Shown here in pieces: positions 1 through 13,452 of a stretch of 64,000 nucleotides of DNA. Position 1 is the stretch's first letter; each line of letters begins with the position of its first letter. The DNA is from Plumapathes pennacea (taxonomy: Eukaryota > Cnidaria > Anthozoa > Antipatharia > Myriopathidae). Where the stretch lies: the NCBI GenBank assembly GCA_964036295.1, contig OZ038465.1, positions 19,314,831-19,378,830 on the forward strand, read 5' to 3'. The notes beneath the pieces were generated by a model. That model was not told the DNA's origin and did not search any database. It saw only the letters and a program-made list of their open reading frames with translations. The translations under genes and the position numbers were made by a program.

Positions 1-32
1 CAGGAAAAATGACAACAAAACACGTCATAATA
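1..32. other. Left edge of the satellite array, diverged or shortened linker
   Basis: The first 32 bases do not match the linker that precedes every other fold-back module. Bases 1-23 do resemble the end of the module's right arm plus the first bases of the linker (AGGAAAAATGA followed by ACAACAA). The next module starts at 33. So either an upstream diverged module nearly abuts this one through a shortened linker, or this is array-edge decay. The window begins here, so it cannot be decided. Confidence 0.4.
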
Positions 33-703
33 CTATCATTTTGCCTCCTTGCGCACCTCTTTAATATAATATTTTAAAACCGCCGGAGGCGAAAATCTAG
101 TAGTAAATGTTTTCTGATAAACCTCGGCGTAATTATGGGACCCTTGTATCGGACGAACAAACAACATTGCCAGTGCATCCATTCCAACACTCAGTTTAAC
201 AAATATACCTAAATTTTACAGCACGAACCAGCATCAATATTATTTAAAACACGAATATGTTCCGGAATAAACGTTATATAGTAAACATGCGCACTACGGA
301 GGCAATGTGGATCCCATAATTGCGCCAAGCAAAATCACGCTACATTAACTACTAGTTTTTCGCCTTCGGCGGTTTTTAAAAATTATATTGAAACGTGATA
401 CATGGAGGAAAAATGATAGCAAGGAAAGAGTCTCAGAACGTTAATACAACTTTCTTTCGTCCAGCCTTTCTTATAACCAAGTGAGATTCACACCAAATGA
501 AGGATAGTTTGACCTTGATTGTTTAATAAAAAAAATCCCCCAGCCTAGACCCCACCCCACCTAAGGGAAACGTACCTTCTCTTAGTTCGAATCCCGTTCC
601 AGCATGTAGTTTTTTCAGTTCAATAAACTTTTCACCTGCTTGATGCGCTGTGTACCTGCGAACAGCAGTATTCACTGTTAATATACATATTTTCATTTTT
701 AAA

Positions 704-1090
704 CTATCACTTTGCCTCCATACGTACCTCTTTAATATAATATTTTAAAACCGCCGGAGGCGAAAATCTAGTAGTAAATGTTTTCTGATAAACCTCGGCG
801 TAATTATGGGACCCTTATATCGGACGAACAAACAACATTGCCAGTGCATCCATTCCAACACTCAGTTTAACAAATATACCTAAATTTTACAGCACGAACC
901 AGCATCAATATTATTTAAAACACGAATATGTTCCGGAATAAACGTTATATAGTAAACATGCGCACTACGGAGGCAATGTGGATCCCATAATTGCGCCAAG
1001 CAAAATCACGCTACATTAACTACTAGTTTTTTGCCTTCGGCGGTTTTTAAAAATTATATTGAAACGTGATACATGGAGGAAAAATGATAG
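704..1090. repeat. Fold-back (MITE-like) module of the satellite unit, representative copy
   Basis: Within each 671-bp unit a 387-bp module has long inverted arms. The left arm at 704-780 begins CTATCA, contains AAAACCGCCGGAGGCGAAAA and ends GTAGTAAATG. The right arm at 1014-1090 is its reverse complement with about a dozen mismatches and small gaps, ending AAAATGATAG. The spacer is about 233 bp. The outer ends are TA-containing (CTA...TAG), compatible with a TA target duplication as in Tc1/mariner-type MITEs, but no empty site is visible. No transposase is encoded. The module repeats at +671 throughout blocks 1 to 3. I infer that a MITE was captured in the amplified unit. Confidence 0.85.
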
Positions 1091-1374
1091 CAAGGAACAA
1101 GTCTCAGAACTTTAATACAACTTTCTTTAGTCCAGCCTTTCTTATAGCCAAGTGAGATTCACACCAAATGAAGGGTAGTTTGACCTTGATTGTTTAATAA
1201 AAAGAATCCCCCAGCCTAGACCCCACCCCACTTAGGGGAAACGTACCTTCTCTTAGTTCGAATCCCGTTCCAGCATGTAGTTTTTTCAGTTCAATAAACT
1301 TTTCACCTGCTTGATGCGCTGTGTACCTGCGAACAGTAGTATTCACTGTTAATATATATTTTTTCATTTTTAAA
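1091..1374. repeat. 284-bp linker of the satellite unit, representative copy
   Basis: This is the part of each unit outside the fold-back arms. It holds a pyrimidine-rich stretch (CCCCAGCCTAGACCCCACCCC), the sequence GTTCGAATC that fits the RNA polymerase III B-box consensus GWTCRANNC, and on the minus strand a reading frame of up to 67 codons in type B units. Type A and B units differ mainly here. A related linker of about 240-335 bp joins diverged modules at 53.1-53.3 kb and 57.26-57.59 kb. Confidence 0.8.
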
Positions 1375-1812
1375 CTATCATTTTGCCTCCATACGTACCT
1401 CTTTAATATAATATTTTAAAACCGCCGGAGGCGAAAATCTAGTAGTAAATGTTTTCTGATAAACCTCGAAGTAATTATGGGACCCTTATATCGGACGAAC
1501 AAACAACATTGCCAGTGCATCCATTCCAACACTCAGTTTAACACATATACCGAAATTTGACAACACGTACAAGCATCAATGTTATTTAAAACACGAATAT
1601 ATTCCGAAATGAACGTTATATAGTAGACATGCGCACTACGGAGGCAATTTGGATCCCATAATTGCGCCAAGCAAAATCACGCTACATTAACTACTAGTTT
1701 TTCGCCTTCGGCGGTTTTAAAAAATTATATTGAAACGTGATACATGGAGGAAAAATGATAACAAGGCATAAGTTTGAGAACGTTAATACAACTTTCTTTC
1801 GTTCAGCCTTTC

Positions 1813-2016
1813 TTATAACCAAGTGAGATTCACACCAACTGAAGGGTAATTAGACCTTGATTGTTTGAAGAAAGAATCCCTCACCCTAGACCCCACCCCA
1901 CCTAGGGGAAACGTACCTTCTCTTAGTTCGAATCCCGTTTCAGCATGTAGTTTTTTCAGTTCAATAAACTTTTCACCAGCTTGATGCGCTGTGTACCTGC
2001 GAACAGTAGTATTCAC
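1813..2016 (-). other. Recurring 67-codon open frame in type B linkers (probably not a gene)
   Basis: The frame reads NTTVRRYTAHQAGEKFIELK near its start and recurs in type B units, for example at 3155, 4497, 5168, 6510, 7181, 7852, 8523, 9865, 11,207, 11,878 and 24,698, with the same length. Type A units stop after about 50 codons (SRLGDSFY, then TAA). The frame opens with GTG, not ATG. An in-frame ATG exists a few codons upstream only in units where the AT/T run has the right length, for example 2536-2874. Changes between units are often amino-acid changing, so I see no sign of purifying selection. It is listed because it is the only recurring frame in the satellite and has a longer relative at 35,541-36,065. 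I recognise no family. Confidence 0.2.
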
Positions 2017-5000
2017 TGTTAATATATATTTTTTTCATTTTTAAACTATCATTTTGCCTCCATACGTACCTCTTTAATATAATATTTTAAAACCGCCGGA
2101 GGCGAAAATCTAGTAGTAAATGTTTTCTGATAAACCTCGGCGTAATTATGGGACCCTTATATCGGACGAACAAACAACATTGCCAGTGCATCCATTCCAA
2201 CACTCAGTTTAACAAATGTACCTAAATTTGACAGCACGTACAAGCATCAGTGTTATTTAAAACACGAATATATTCCGAAATGAACGTTATATAGTAAACA
2301 TGCACACTACGGAGGCAATGTGGATCCCATAATTGCGCCAAGCAAAATCACGCTACATTAACTACTAGTTTTTCGCCTTCGGCGCTTTTAAAAATTTATA
2401 TTGAAACGTGATACATGGAGGAAAAATGATAGCAAGGAACAAGTCTCAGAACGTTAATACAACTTTCTTTAGTCCAGCCTTTCTTATAACCAAGTGAGAT
2501 TCACATCAAATGAAGGGTAGTTTGACCTTGATTGTTTAATAAAAAGAATCCCCCAGCCTAGACCCCACCCCACCTAGGGGAAACGTACTTTCTCTTAGTT
2601 CGAATCCCGTTCCAGCATGTAGTTTTTTCAGTTCAATAAACTTTTCACCTGCTTGATGCGCTGTGTACCTGCGAACAGTAGTATTCACTGCTAAGATATA
2701 TTTTTTCATTTTTAAACTATAATTTTGCCTCCATACGTACCTCTTTAATATAATATTGTAAAACCGCCGGAGGCGAAAATCTAGTAGTAAATGTTTTCTG
2801 ATAAACCTCGGCGTAATTATGGGACCCTTATATCGGACGAACAAACAACATTGCCAGTGCATCCATTCCAACACTCAGTTTAACAAATATACCTAAATTT
2901 GACAGCACGTACAAGCATCAGTGTTATTTAAAACACGAATATATTCCGAAATGAACGTTATATAGTAAACATGCGCACTACGGAGGCAATTTGGATCCCA
3001 TAATTGCGCCAACCAAAATCACGCTAAATTAACTACTAGTTTTTCGCCTTCGGCGGTTTTTAAAAATTATATTAAAACGTGATACATGGAGGAAAAATGA
3101 TAACAAGGCATAAGTTTGAGAACGTTAATACAACTTTCTTTCGTCCAGCCTTTCTTATAACCAAGTGAGATTCACACCAACTGAAGGGTAATTAGACCTT
3201 GATTGTTTAAAGAAAGAATCCCTCACCCTAGACCCCACCCCACCTAGGGGAAACGTACCTTCTCTTAGTTCGAATCCCGTTCCAGCATGTAGTTTTTTCA
3301 CTTCAATAAACTTTTCACCTGCTTGATGCGCTGTGTACCTGCGAACAGTAGTATTCACTGTTAATATATATTTTTTTCATTTTTAAACTATCATTTTGCC
3401 TCCATACGTACCTCTTTAATATAATAATTTAAAACCGCCGGAGGCAAAAATCTAGTAGTAAATGTTTTCTGATAAACCTCGGCGTAATTATGGGACCCTT
3501 ATATCGGACGAACAAACAACATTGCCAGTGCATCCATTCCAACACTCAGTTTAACAAATATACCTAAATTTGACAGCACGTACAAGCATCAGTGTTATTT
3601 AAAACACGAATATATCCCGAAATGAACGTTATATAGTAAACATGCACACTACGGAGGCAATTTGGATCCCATAATTGCGCCAAGCAAAATCACGTTACAT
3701 TAACTACTAGTTTTTCGCCTTCGGCGGTTTTTAAAAATTATATTGAAACGTGATACATGGAGGGAAAATGATAGCAAGGAACAAGTCTCAGAACTTTAAT
3801 ACAACTTTCTTTTGTCCAGCCTTTCTTATAACCAAGTGAGATTCACACCAAATGAAGGGTAGTTTGACCTTGATTGTTTAATAAATAGAATCCCCCAGTC
3901 TAGACCCCACCCCACCTAGGGGAAACGTACCTTCTCTTAGTTCGAATCCCGTTCCAGCATGTAGTTTTTTCAGTTCAATAAACTTTTCACCTGCTTGATG
4001 CGCTGTGTACCTGCGAACAGTAGTATTCACTGTTAATATATATTTTTTCATTTTTAAACTATCATTTTGCCTCCATACGTACCTCTTTAATATAATATTT
4101 TAAAACCGCCGGAGGCGAAAATCTAGTAGTAAATGTTTTCTGATAAACCTCGGCGTAATTATGGGACCCTTATATCGGACGAACAAACAACATTGCCAGT
4201 GCATCCATTCCAACACTCAGTTTAACAAATATACCTAAATTTGACAACACGTACAAGGATCAATGTTATTTAAAACACGAATATATTCCGAAATGAACGT
4301 TATATAGTAAACATGCGCACTACGGAGGAAATTTGGATCCCATAATTGCGCCAAGCAAAATCACGCTACATTAACTACTAGTTTTTCGCCTTCGGCGGTT
4401 TTTAAAAATTATATTGAAACGTGATACATGGAGGAAAAATGATAACAAGGCATAAGTTTGAGAACGTTAATACAACTTTCTTTCGTCCAGCCTTTCTTAT
4501 AACCAAGTGAGATTCACACCAACTGAAGGGTAATTAGACCTTGATTGTTTAAAGAAAGAATCCCCCACCCTAGACCCCACCTCACTTAGGGGAAACGTAC
4601 CTTCTCTTAGTTCGAATCCCGTTCCAGCATGTAGTTTTTTCAGTTCAATAAACTTTTCACCTGCTTGATGCGCTGTGTACCTGCGAACAGTAGTATTCAC
4701 TGTTAATATATATATTTTTCATTTTTAAACTATAATTTTGCCTCCATACGTACCTCTTTAATATAATATTTTAAAACCGCCGGAGGCGAAAATCTAGTAG
4801 TAAATGTTTTCTGATAAACCTCGGCGTAATTATGGGACCCTTATATCGGACGAACAAACAACATTGCCAGTGCATCCATTCCAACACTCAGTTTAACAAA
4901 TATACCTCTATTTGACAACACGTACAAGCATCAATGTTATTTAAAACACGAATATATTCCGAAATGAACGTTATATAGTAAACATGCACACTACGGAGGC

Positions 5001-8000
5001 AATTTGGATCCCATAATTGCGCCAAGCAAAATCACGTTACATTAACTACTAGTTTTTCGCCTTCGGCGGTTTTTAAAAATTATATTGAAACGTGATACAT
5101 GGAGGAAAAATGATAACAAGGCATAAGTTTGAGAACGTTAATACAACTTTCTTTCGTCTAGACTTTCTTATAACCAAGTGAGATTCACACCAACTGAAGG
5201 GTAATTAGACCTTGATTGTTTAAAGAAAGAATCCCCCACCCTAGACCCCACCCCACCTAGGGGAAACGTACTTTCTCTTAGTTCGAATCCCGTTCCAGCA
5301 TGTAGTTTTTTCACTTCAATAAACTTTTCACCTGCTTGATGCGCTGTGTACCTGCGAACAGTAGTATTCACTGTTAATATATATTTTTTTCATTTTTAAA
5401 CTATCATTTTGCCTCTATACGTACCTCTTTAATATAATATTTTAAAACCGCCGGAGGCGAAAATCTAGTAGTAAATGTTTTCTGATAAACCTCGGCGTAA
5501 TTATGGGACCCTTATATCGGACGAACAAACAACATTGCCAGTGCATCCATTCCAACACTCAGTTTAACAAATATACCTAAATTTGACAGCACGTACAAGC
5601 ATCAGTGTTATTTAAAACACGAATATATCCCGAAATGAACGTTATATAGTAAACATGCACACTACGGAGGCAATTTGGATCCCATAATTGCGCCAAGCAA
5701 AATCACGTTACATTAACTACTAGTTTTTCGCCTTCGGCGGTTTTTAAAAATTATATTGAAACGTGATACATGGAGGGAAAATGATAGCAAGGAACAAGTC
5801 TCAGAACTTTAATACAACTTTCTTTCGTCCAGCCTTTCTTATAACCAAGTGAGATTCACACCAAATGAAGGGTAGTTTGACCTTGATTGTTTAATAAATA
5901 GAATCCCCCAGTCTAGACCCCACCCCACCTAGGGGAAACGTACCTTCTCTTAGTTCGAATCCCGTTCCAGCATGTAGTTTTTTCAGTTCAATAAACTTTT
6001 CACCTGCTTGATGCGCTGTGTACCTGCGAACAGTAGTATTCACTGTTAATATATATATTTTCATTTTTAAACTATCATTTTGCCTCCATACGTACCTCTT
6101 TAATATAATATTTTAAAACCGCCGGAGGCGAAAATCTAGTAGTAAATGTTTTCTGATAAACCTTGGCGTAATTATGGGACCCTTATATCGGACGAACAAA
6201 CAACATTGCCAGTGCATCCATTCCAACACTCAGTTTAACAAATATACCTAAATTTGACAACACGTACAAGCATCAATGTTATTTAAAACACGAATATATT
6301 CCGAAATGAACGTTATATAGTAAACATGCGCACTACGGAGGCAATTTGGATCCCATAATTGCGCCAAGCAAAATCACGCTACATTAACTACTAGTTTTTC
6401 GCCTTCGGCGGTTTTTAAAAATTATATTGAAACGTGATACATGGAGGAAAAATGATAACAAGGCATAAGTTTGAGAACGTTAATACAACTTTCTTTCGTC
6501 CAGCCTTTCTTATAACCAAGTGAGATTAACACCAACTGAAGGGTAAATAGACCTTGATTGTTTAAAGAAAGAATCCCCCACCCTAGACCCCACCCCACTT
6601 AGGGGAAACGTACCTTCTCTTAGTTCGAATCCCGTTCCAGCATGTAGTTTTTTCAGTTCAATAAACTTTTCACCTGCTTGATGCGCTGTGTACCTGCGAA
6701 CAGTAGTATTCACTGTTAATATATATATTTTTCATTTTTAAACTATAATTTTGCCTCCATACGTACCTCTTTAATAAAATATTGTAAAACCGCCGGAGGC
6801 GAAAATCTAGTAGTAAATGTTTTCTGATAAACCTCGGCGTAATTATGGGACCCTTATAACGGACGAACAAACAACATTGCCAGTGCATCCATTCCAACAC
6901 TCAGTTTAACAAATATACCTCTATTTGACAACACGTACAAGCATCAATGTTATTTAAAACACGAATATATTCCGAAATGAACGTTATATAGTAAACATGC
7001 ACACTACGGAGGCAATTTGGATCCCATAATTGCGCCAACCAAAATCACGTTACATTAACTACTAGTTTTTCGCCTTCGGCGGTTTTTAAAAATTATATTG
7101 AAACGTGATACATGGAGGAAAAATGATAACAAGGCATAAGTTTGAGAACGTTAATACAACTTTCTTTCGTCCAGCCTTTCTTATAACCAAGTGAGATTAA
7201 CACCAACTGAAGGGTAAATAGACCTTGATTGTTTAAAGAAAGAATCCCCCACCCTAGACCCCACCCCACTTAGGGGAAACGTACCTTCTCTTAGTTCGAA
7301 TCCCGTTCCAGCATGTAGTTTTTTCAGTTCAATAAACTTTTCACCTGCTTGATGCGCTGTGTACCTGCGAACAGTAGTATTCACTGTTAATATATATATT
7401 TTTCATTTTTAAACTATAATTTTGCCTCCATACGTACCTCTTTAATAAAATATTGTAAAACCGCCGGAGGCGAAAATCTAGTAGTAAATGTTTTCTGATA
7501 AACCTCGGCGTAATTATGGGACCCTTATAACGGACGAACAAACAACATTGCCAGTGCATCCATTCCAACACTCAGTTTAACAAATATACCTCTATTTGAC
7601 AACACGTACAAGCATCAATGTTATTTAAAACACGAATATATTCCGAAATGAACGTTATATAGTAAACATGCACACTACGGAGGCAATTTGGATCCCATAA
7701 TTGCGCCAACCAAAATCACGTTACATTAACTACTAGTTTTTCGCCTTCGGCGGTTTTTAAAAATTATATTGAAACGTGATACATGGAGGAAAAATGATAA
7801 CAAGGCATAAGTTTGAGAACGTTAATACAACTTTCTTTCGTCTAGACTTTCTTATAACCAAGTGAGATTCACACCAACTGAAGGGTAATTAGACCTTGAT
7901 TGTTTAAAGAAAGAATCCCCCACCCTAGACCCCACCCCACCTAGGGGAAACGTACCTTCTCTTAGTTCGAATCCCGTTCCAGCATGTAGTTTTTTCACTT

Positions 8001-11000
8001 CAATAAACTTTTCACCTGCTTGATGCGCTGTGTACCTGCGAACAGTAGTATTCACTGTTAATATATATATTTTTCATTTTTAAACTATCATTTTGCCTCC
8101 ATACGTACCTCTTTAATATAATATTGTAAAACCGCCGGAGGCGAAAATCTAGTAGTAAATGTTTTCTGATAAACCTCGGCGTAATTATGGGACCCTTATA
8201 TCGGACGAACAAACAACATTGCCAGTGCATCCATTCCAACACTCAGTTTAACAAATATACCTAAATTTGACAGCACGTACAAGCATCAGTGTTATTTAAA
8301 ATACGAATATATTCCGAAATGAACGTTATATAGTAAACATGCACACTACGGAGGCAATTTGGATCCCATAATTGCGCCAAGCAAAATCACGTTACATTAA
8401 CTACTAGTTTTTCGCCTTCGGCGGTTTTTAAAAATTATATTGAAACGTGATACATGGAGGAAAAATGATAACAAGGCATAAGTTTGAGAACGTTAATACA
8501 ACTTTCTTTCGTTCAGCCTTTCTTATAACCAAGTGAGATTCACACCAACTGAAGGGTAATTAGACCTTGATTGTTTGAAGAAAGAATCCCTCACCCTAGA
8601 CCCCACCCCACCTAGGGGAAACGTATCTTCTCTTAGTTCGAATCCCGTTTCAGCATGTAGTTTTTTCAGTTCAATAAACTTTTCACCTGCTTGATGCGCT
8701 GTGTACCTGCGAACAGTAGTATTCACTGTTAATATATATTTTTTTCATTTTTAAACTATCATTTTGCCTCCATACGTACCTCTTTAATATAATATTTTAA
8801 AACCGCCGGAGGCGAAAATCTAGTAGTAAATGTTTTCTGATAAACCTCGGCGTAATTATGGGACCCTTATATCGGACGAACAAACAACATTGCCAGTGCA
8901 TCCATTCCAACACTCAGTTTAACAAATATACCTAAATTTGACAGCACGTACAAGCATCAGTGTTATTTAAAACACGAATATATTCCGAAATGAACGTTAT
9001 ATAGTAAACATGCACACTACGGAGGCAATGTGGATCCCATAATTGCGCCAAGCAATATCACGTTACATTAACTACTAGTTTTTCGCCTTCGGCGCTTTTA
9101 AAAATTTATATTGAAACGTGATACATGGAGGAAAAATGATAGCAAGGAACAAGTCTCAGAACGTTAATACAACTTTCTTTAGTCCAGCCTTTCTTATAAC
9201 CAGGTGAGATTCACACCAAATGAAGGGTAGTTTGACCTTGATTGTTTAATAAAAAGAATCCCCCAGCCTAGACCCCACCCCACCTAGGGGAAACGTACTT
9301 TCTCTTAGTTCGAATCCCGTTCCAGCATGTAGTTTTTTCAGTTCAATAAACTTTTCACCTGCTTGATGCGCTGTGTACCTGCGAACAGTAGTATTCACTG
9401 TTAAGATATATTTTTTCATTTTTAAACTATCATTTTGCCTCCATACGTACCTCTTTAATATAATATTTTAAAACCGCCGGAGGCGAAAATCTAGTAGTAA
9501 ATGTTTTCTGATAAACCTCGGCGTAATTATGGGACCCTTATATCGGACGAACAAACAACATTGCCAGTGCATCCATTCCAACACTCAGTTTAACAAATAT
9601 ACCTAAATTTGACAGCACGTACAAGCATCAGTGTTATTTAAAACACGAATATATTCCGAAATGAACGTTATATAGTAAACATGCGCACTACGGAGGCAAT
9701 TTGGATCCCATAATTGCGCCAACCAAAATCACGCTAAATTAACTACTAGTTTTTCGCCTTCGGCGGTTTTTAAAAATTATATTAAAACGTGATACATGGA
9801 GGAAAAATGATAACAAGGCATAAGTTTGAGAACGTTAATACAACTTTCTTTCGTCCAGCCTTTCTTATAACCAAGTGAGATTCACACCAACTGAAGGGTA
9901 ATTAGACCTTGATTGTTTAAAGAAAGAATCCCTCACCCTAGACCCCACCCCACTTAGGGGAAACGTACCTTCTCTTAGTTCGAATCCCGTTCCAGCATGT
10001 AGTTTTTTCACTTCAATAAACTTTTCACCTGCTTGATGCGCTGTGTACCTGCGAACAGTAGTATTCACTGTTAATATATATTTTTTTCATTTTTAAACTA
10101 TCATTTTGCCTCCATACGTACCTCTTTAATATAATATTTTAAAACCGCCGGAGGCGAAAATCTAGTAGTAAATGTTTTCTGATAAACCTCGGCGTAATTA
10201 TGGGACCCTTATATCGGACGAACAAACAACATTGCCAGTGCATCCATTCCAACACTCAGTTTAACAAATATACCTAAATTTGACAGCACGTACAAGCATC
10301 AGTGTTATTTAAAACACGAATATATCCCGAAATGAACGTTATATAGTAAACATGCACACTACGGAGGCAAATTGGATCCCATAATTGCGCCAACCAAAAT
10401 CACGTTACATTAACTACTAGTTTTTCGCCTTCGGCGGTTTTTAAAAATTATATTGAAACGTGATACATGGAGGGAAAATGATAGCAAGGAACAAGTCTCA
10501 GAACTTTAATACAACTTTCTTTCGTCCAGCCTTTCTTATAACCAAGTGAGATTCACACCAAATGAAGGGTAGTTTGACCTTGATTGTTTAATAAATAGAA
10601 TCCCCCAGTCTAGACCCCACCCCACCTAGGGGAAACGTACCTTCTCTTAGTTCGAATCCCGTTCCAGCATGTAGTTTTTTCAGTTCAATAAACTTTTCAC
10701 CTGCTTGATGCGCTGTGTACCTGCGAACAGTAGTATTCACTGTTAATATATATTTTTTCATTTTTAAACTATCATTTTGCCTCCATACGTACCTCTTTAA
10801 TATAATATTTTAAAACCGCCGGAGGCGAACATCTAGTAGTAAATGTTTTCTGATAGACCTCGGCGTAATTATGGGACCCTTATATCGGACGAACAAACAA
10901 CATTGCCAGTGCATCCATTCCAACACTCAGTTTAACAAATATACCTAAATTTGACAACACGTACAAGCATCATTGTTATTTAAAACACGAATATATTCCG

Positions 11001-13452
11001 AAATGAACGTTATATAGTAAACATGCGCACTACGGAGGCAATTTGGATCCCATAATTGCGCCAAGCAAAATCACGCTACATTAACTACTAGTTTTTCGCC
11101 TTCGGCGGTTTTTAAAAATTATATTGAAACGTGATACATGGAGGAAAAATGATAACAAGGCATAAGTTTGAGAACGTTAATACAACTTTCTTTCGTCCAG
11201 CCTTTCTTATAACCAAGTGAGATTCACACCAACTGAAGGGTAATTAGACCTTGATTGTTTAAAGAAAGAATCCCCCACCCTAGACCCCACCCCACCTAGG
11301 GGAAACGTACCTTCTCTTAGTTCGAATCCCGTTCCAGCATGTAGTTTTTTCAGTTCAATAAACTTTTCACCTGCTTGATGCGCTGTGTACCTGCGAACAG
11401 TAGTATTCACTGTTAATATATATATTTTTCATTTTTAAACTATCATTTTGCCTCCATACGTACCTCTTTAATATAATATTTTAAAACCGCCGGAGGCGAA
11501 AATCTAGTAGTAAATGTTTTCTGATAAACCTCGGCGTAATTATGGGACCCTTATATCGGACGAACAAACAACATTGCCAGTGCATCCATTCCAACACTCA
11601 GTTTAACAAATATACCTCTATTTGACAACACGTACAAGCATCAATGTTATTTAAAACACGAATATATTCCGAAATGAACGTTATATAGTAAACATGCACA
11701 CTACGGAGGCAATTTGGATCCCATAAATGCGCCAAGCAAAATCACGTTACATTAACTACTAGTTTTTCGCCTTCGGCGGTTTTTAAAAATTATATTGAAA
11801 CGTGATACATGGAGGAAAAATGATAACAAGGCATAAGTTTGAGAACGTTAATACAACTTTCTTTCGTGTAGACTTTCTTATAACCAAGTGAGATTCACAC
11901 CAACTGATGGGTAATTAGACCTTGATTGTTTAAAGAAAGAATCCCCCACCCTAGACCCCACCCCACCTAAAGGAAACGTACCTTCTCTTAGTTCGAATCC
12001 CGTTCCAGCATGTAGTTTTTTCACTTCAATAAACTTTTCACCTGCTTGATGCGCTGTGTACCTGCGAACAGTAGTATTCATTGTTAATATATATTTTTTT
12101 CCTTTTTAAACTATCATTTTGCCTCCATACGTACCTCTTTAATATAATAATTTAAAACCGCCGGAGGCGAAAATCTAGTAGTATATGTTTTCTGATAAAC
12201 CTCGGCGTAATTATGGGACCCTTATATCGGACGAACAAACAACATTGCCAGTGCATCCATTCCAACACTCAGTTTAACAAATATACCTAAATTTGACAGC
12301 ACGTACAAGCATCAGTGATATTTAAAACACGAATATATTCCGAAATGAACGTTATATAGTAAACATGCACACTACGGAGGCAATTTGGATCCCATAATTG
12401 CGCCAACCAAAATCACGTTACATTAACTACTAGTTTTTCGCCTTCGGCGGTTTTTAAAAATTATATTGAAACGTGATACATGGAGGAAAAATGATAACAA
12501 GGCATATATTTGAGAACGTTAATACAACTTTCTTTCGTCCAGCCTTTCTTATAACCAAGTGAGATTCACACCAACTGAAGGGTAATTAGACCTTGATTGT
12601 TTAAAGAAAGAATCCCCCTCCCTAGACCCCACCCCACTTAGGGGAAACGTACCTTCTTTTAGTTCGAATCCCGTTCCAGCATGTAGTTTTTTCAGTTCAA
12701 TAAACTTTTCACCTGCTTGATGCGCTGTCTACCTGCGAACAGTAGTATTCACTGTTAAGATATATTTTTTTCATTTTTAAACTATCATTTTGCCTCCATA
12801 CGTACCTCTTTAATATAATATTGTAAAACCGCCGGAGGCGAAAATCTAGTAGTAAATGTTTTCTGATAAACCTCGGCGTAATTATGGGACCCTTATATCG
12901 GACGAACAAACAACATTGCCAGTGCATCCATTTCCAACACTCAGTTTAACAAATATACCTAAATTTGACAACACGTACAAGCATCAATGTTATTTAAAAC
13001 ACGAATATATTCCAAAATGAACGTTATATAGTAAACATGCGCACTAAGGAGGCAATATGGATCCCATAATTGCGCCAACCAAAATCACGCTACATTAACT
13101 ACTAGTTTTTCGCCTTCGGCGGTTTTTAAAAATTATATTGAAACGTGATACATGGAGGAAAAATGATAGGAAGGCATAAGTTTGAGAACGTTAATACAAC
13201 TTTCTTTCGTCCAGCCTTTCTTATAACCAAGTGAGATTCACACCAACTGAAGGGTAATTAGACCTTGATTGTTTGAAGAAAGAATCCCCCACCCTAGACC
13301 CCACCCCACCTAGGGGAAACGTACCTTCTCTTAGTTCGAATCCCGTTTCAGCATGTAGTTTTTTAAGTTCAATAAACTTTTCACCTGCTTGATGCGCTGT
13401 CTACCTGCGAAGAGTAATATTCACTGTTAATATATATATTTTCATTTTTAAA

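Noticed and set aside
585..593. Satellite GTTCGAATC as part of a tRNA gene
   Set aside because: The flanking bases do not form a T-stem and no A-box, anticodon arm or acceptor stem can be drawn.
1813..2016. 67-codon satellite frame as a real multi-copy gene
   Set aside because: It opens at GTG, is broken in all type A units, and changes between units often alter amino acids. Recurrence follows from the repeat itself.
6670..6900. Frames beginning MLEWMHWQCCLFVRYKGPII in several units
   Set aside because: They run across the fold-back arm and depend on small AT-run length changes; open only by chance in some units.
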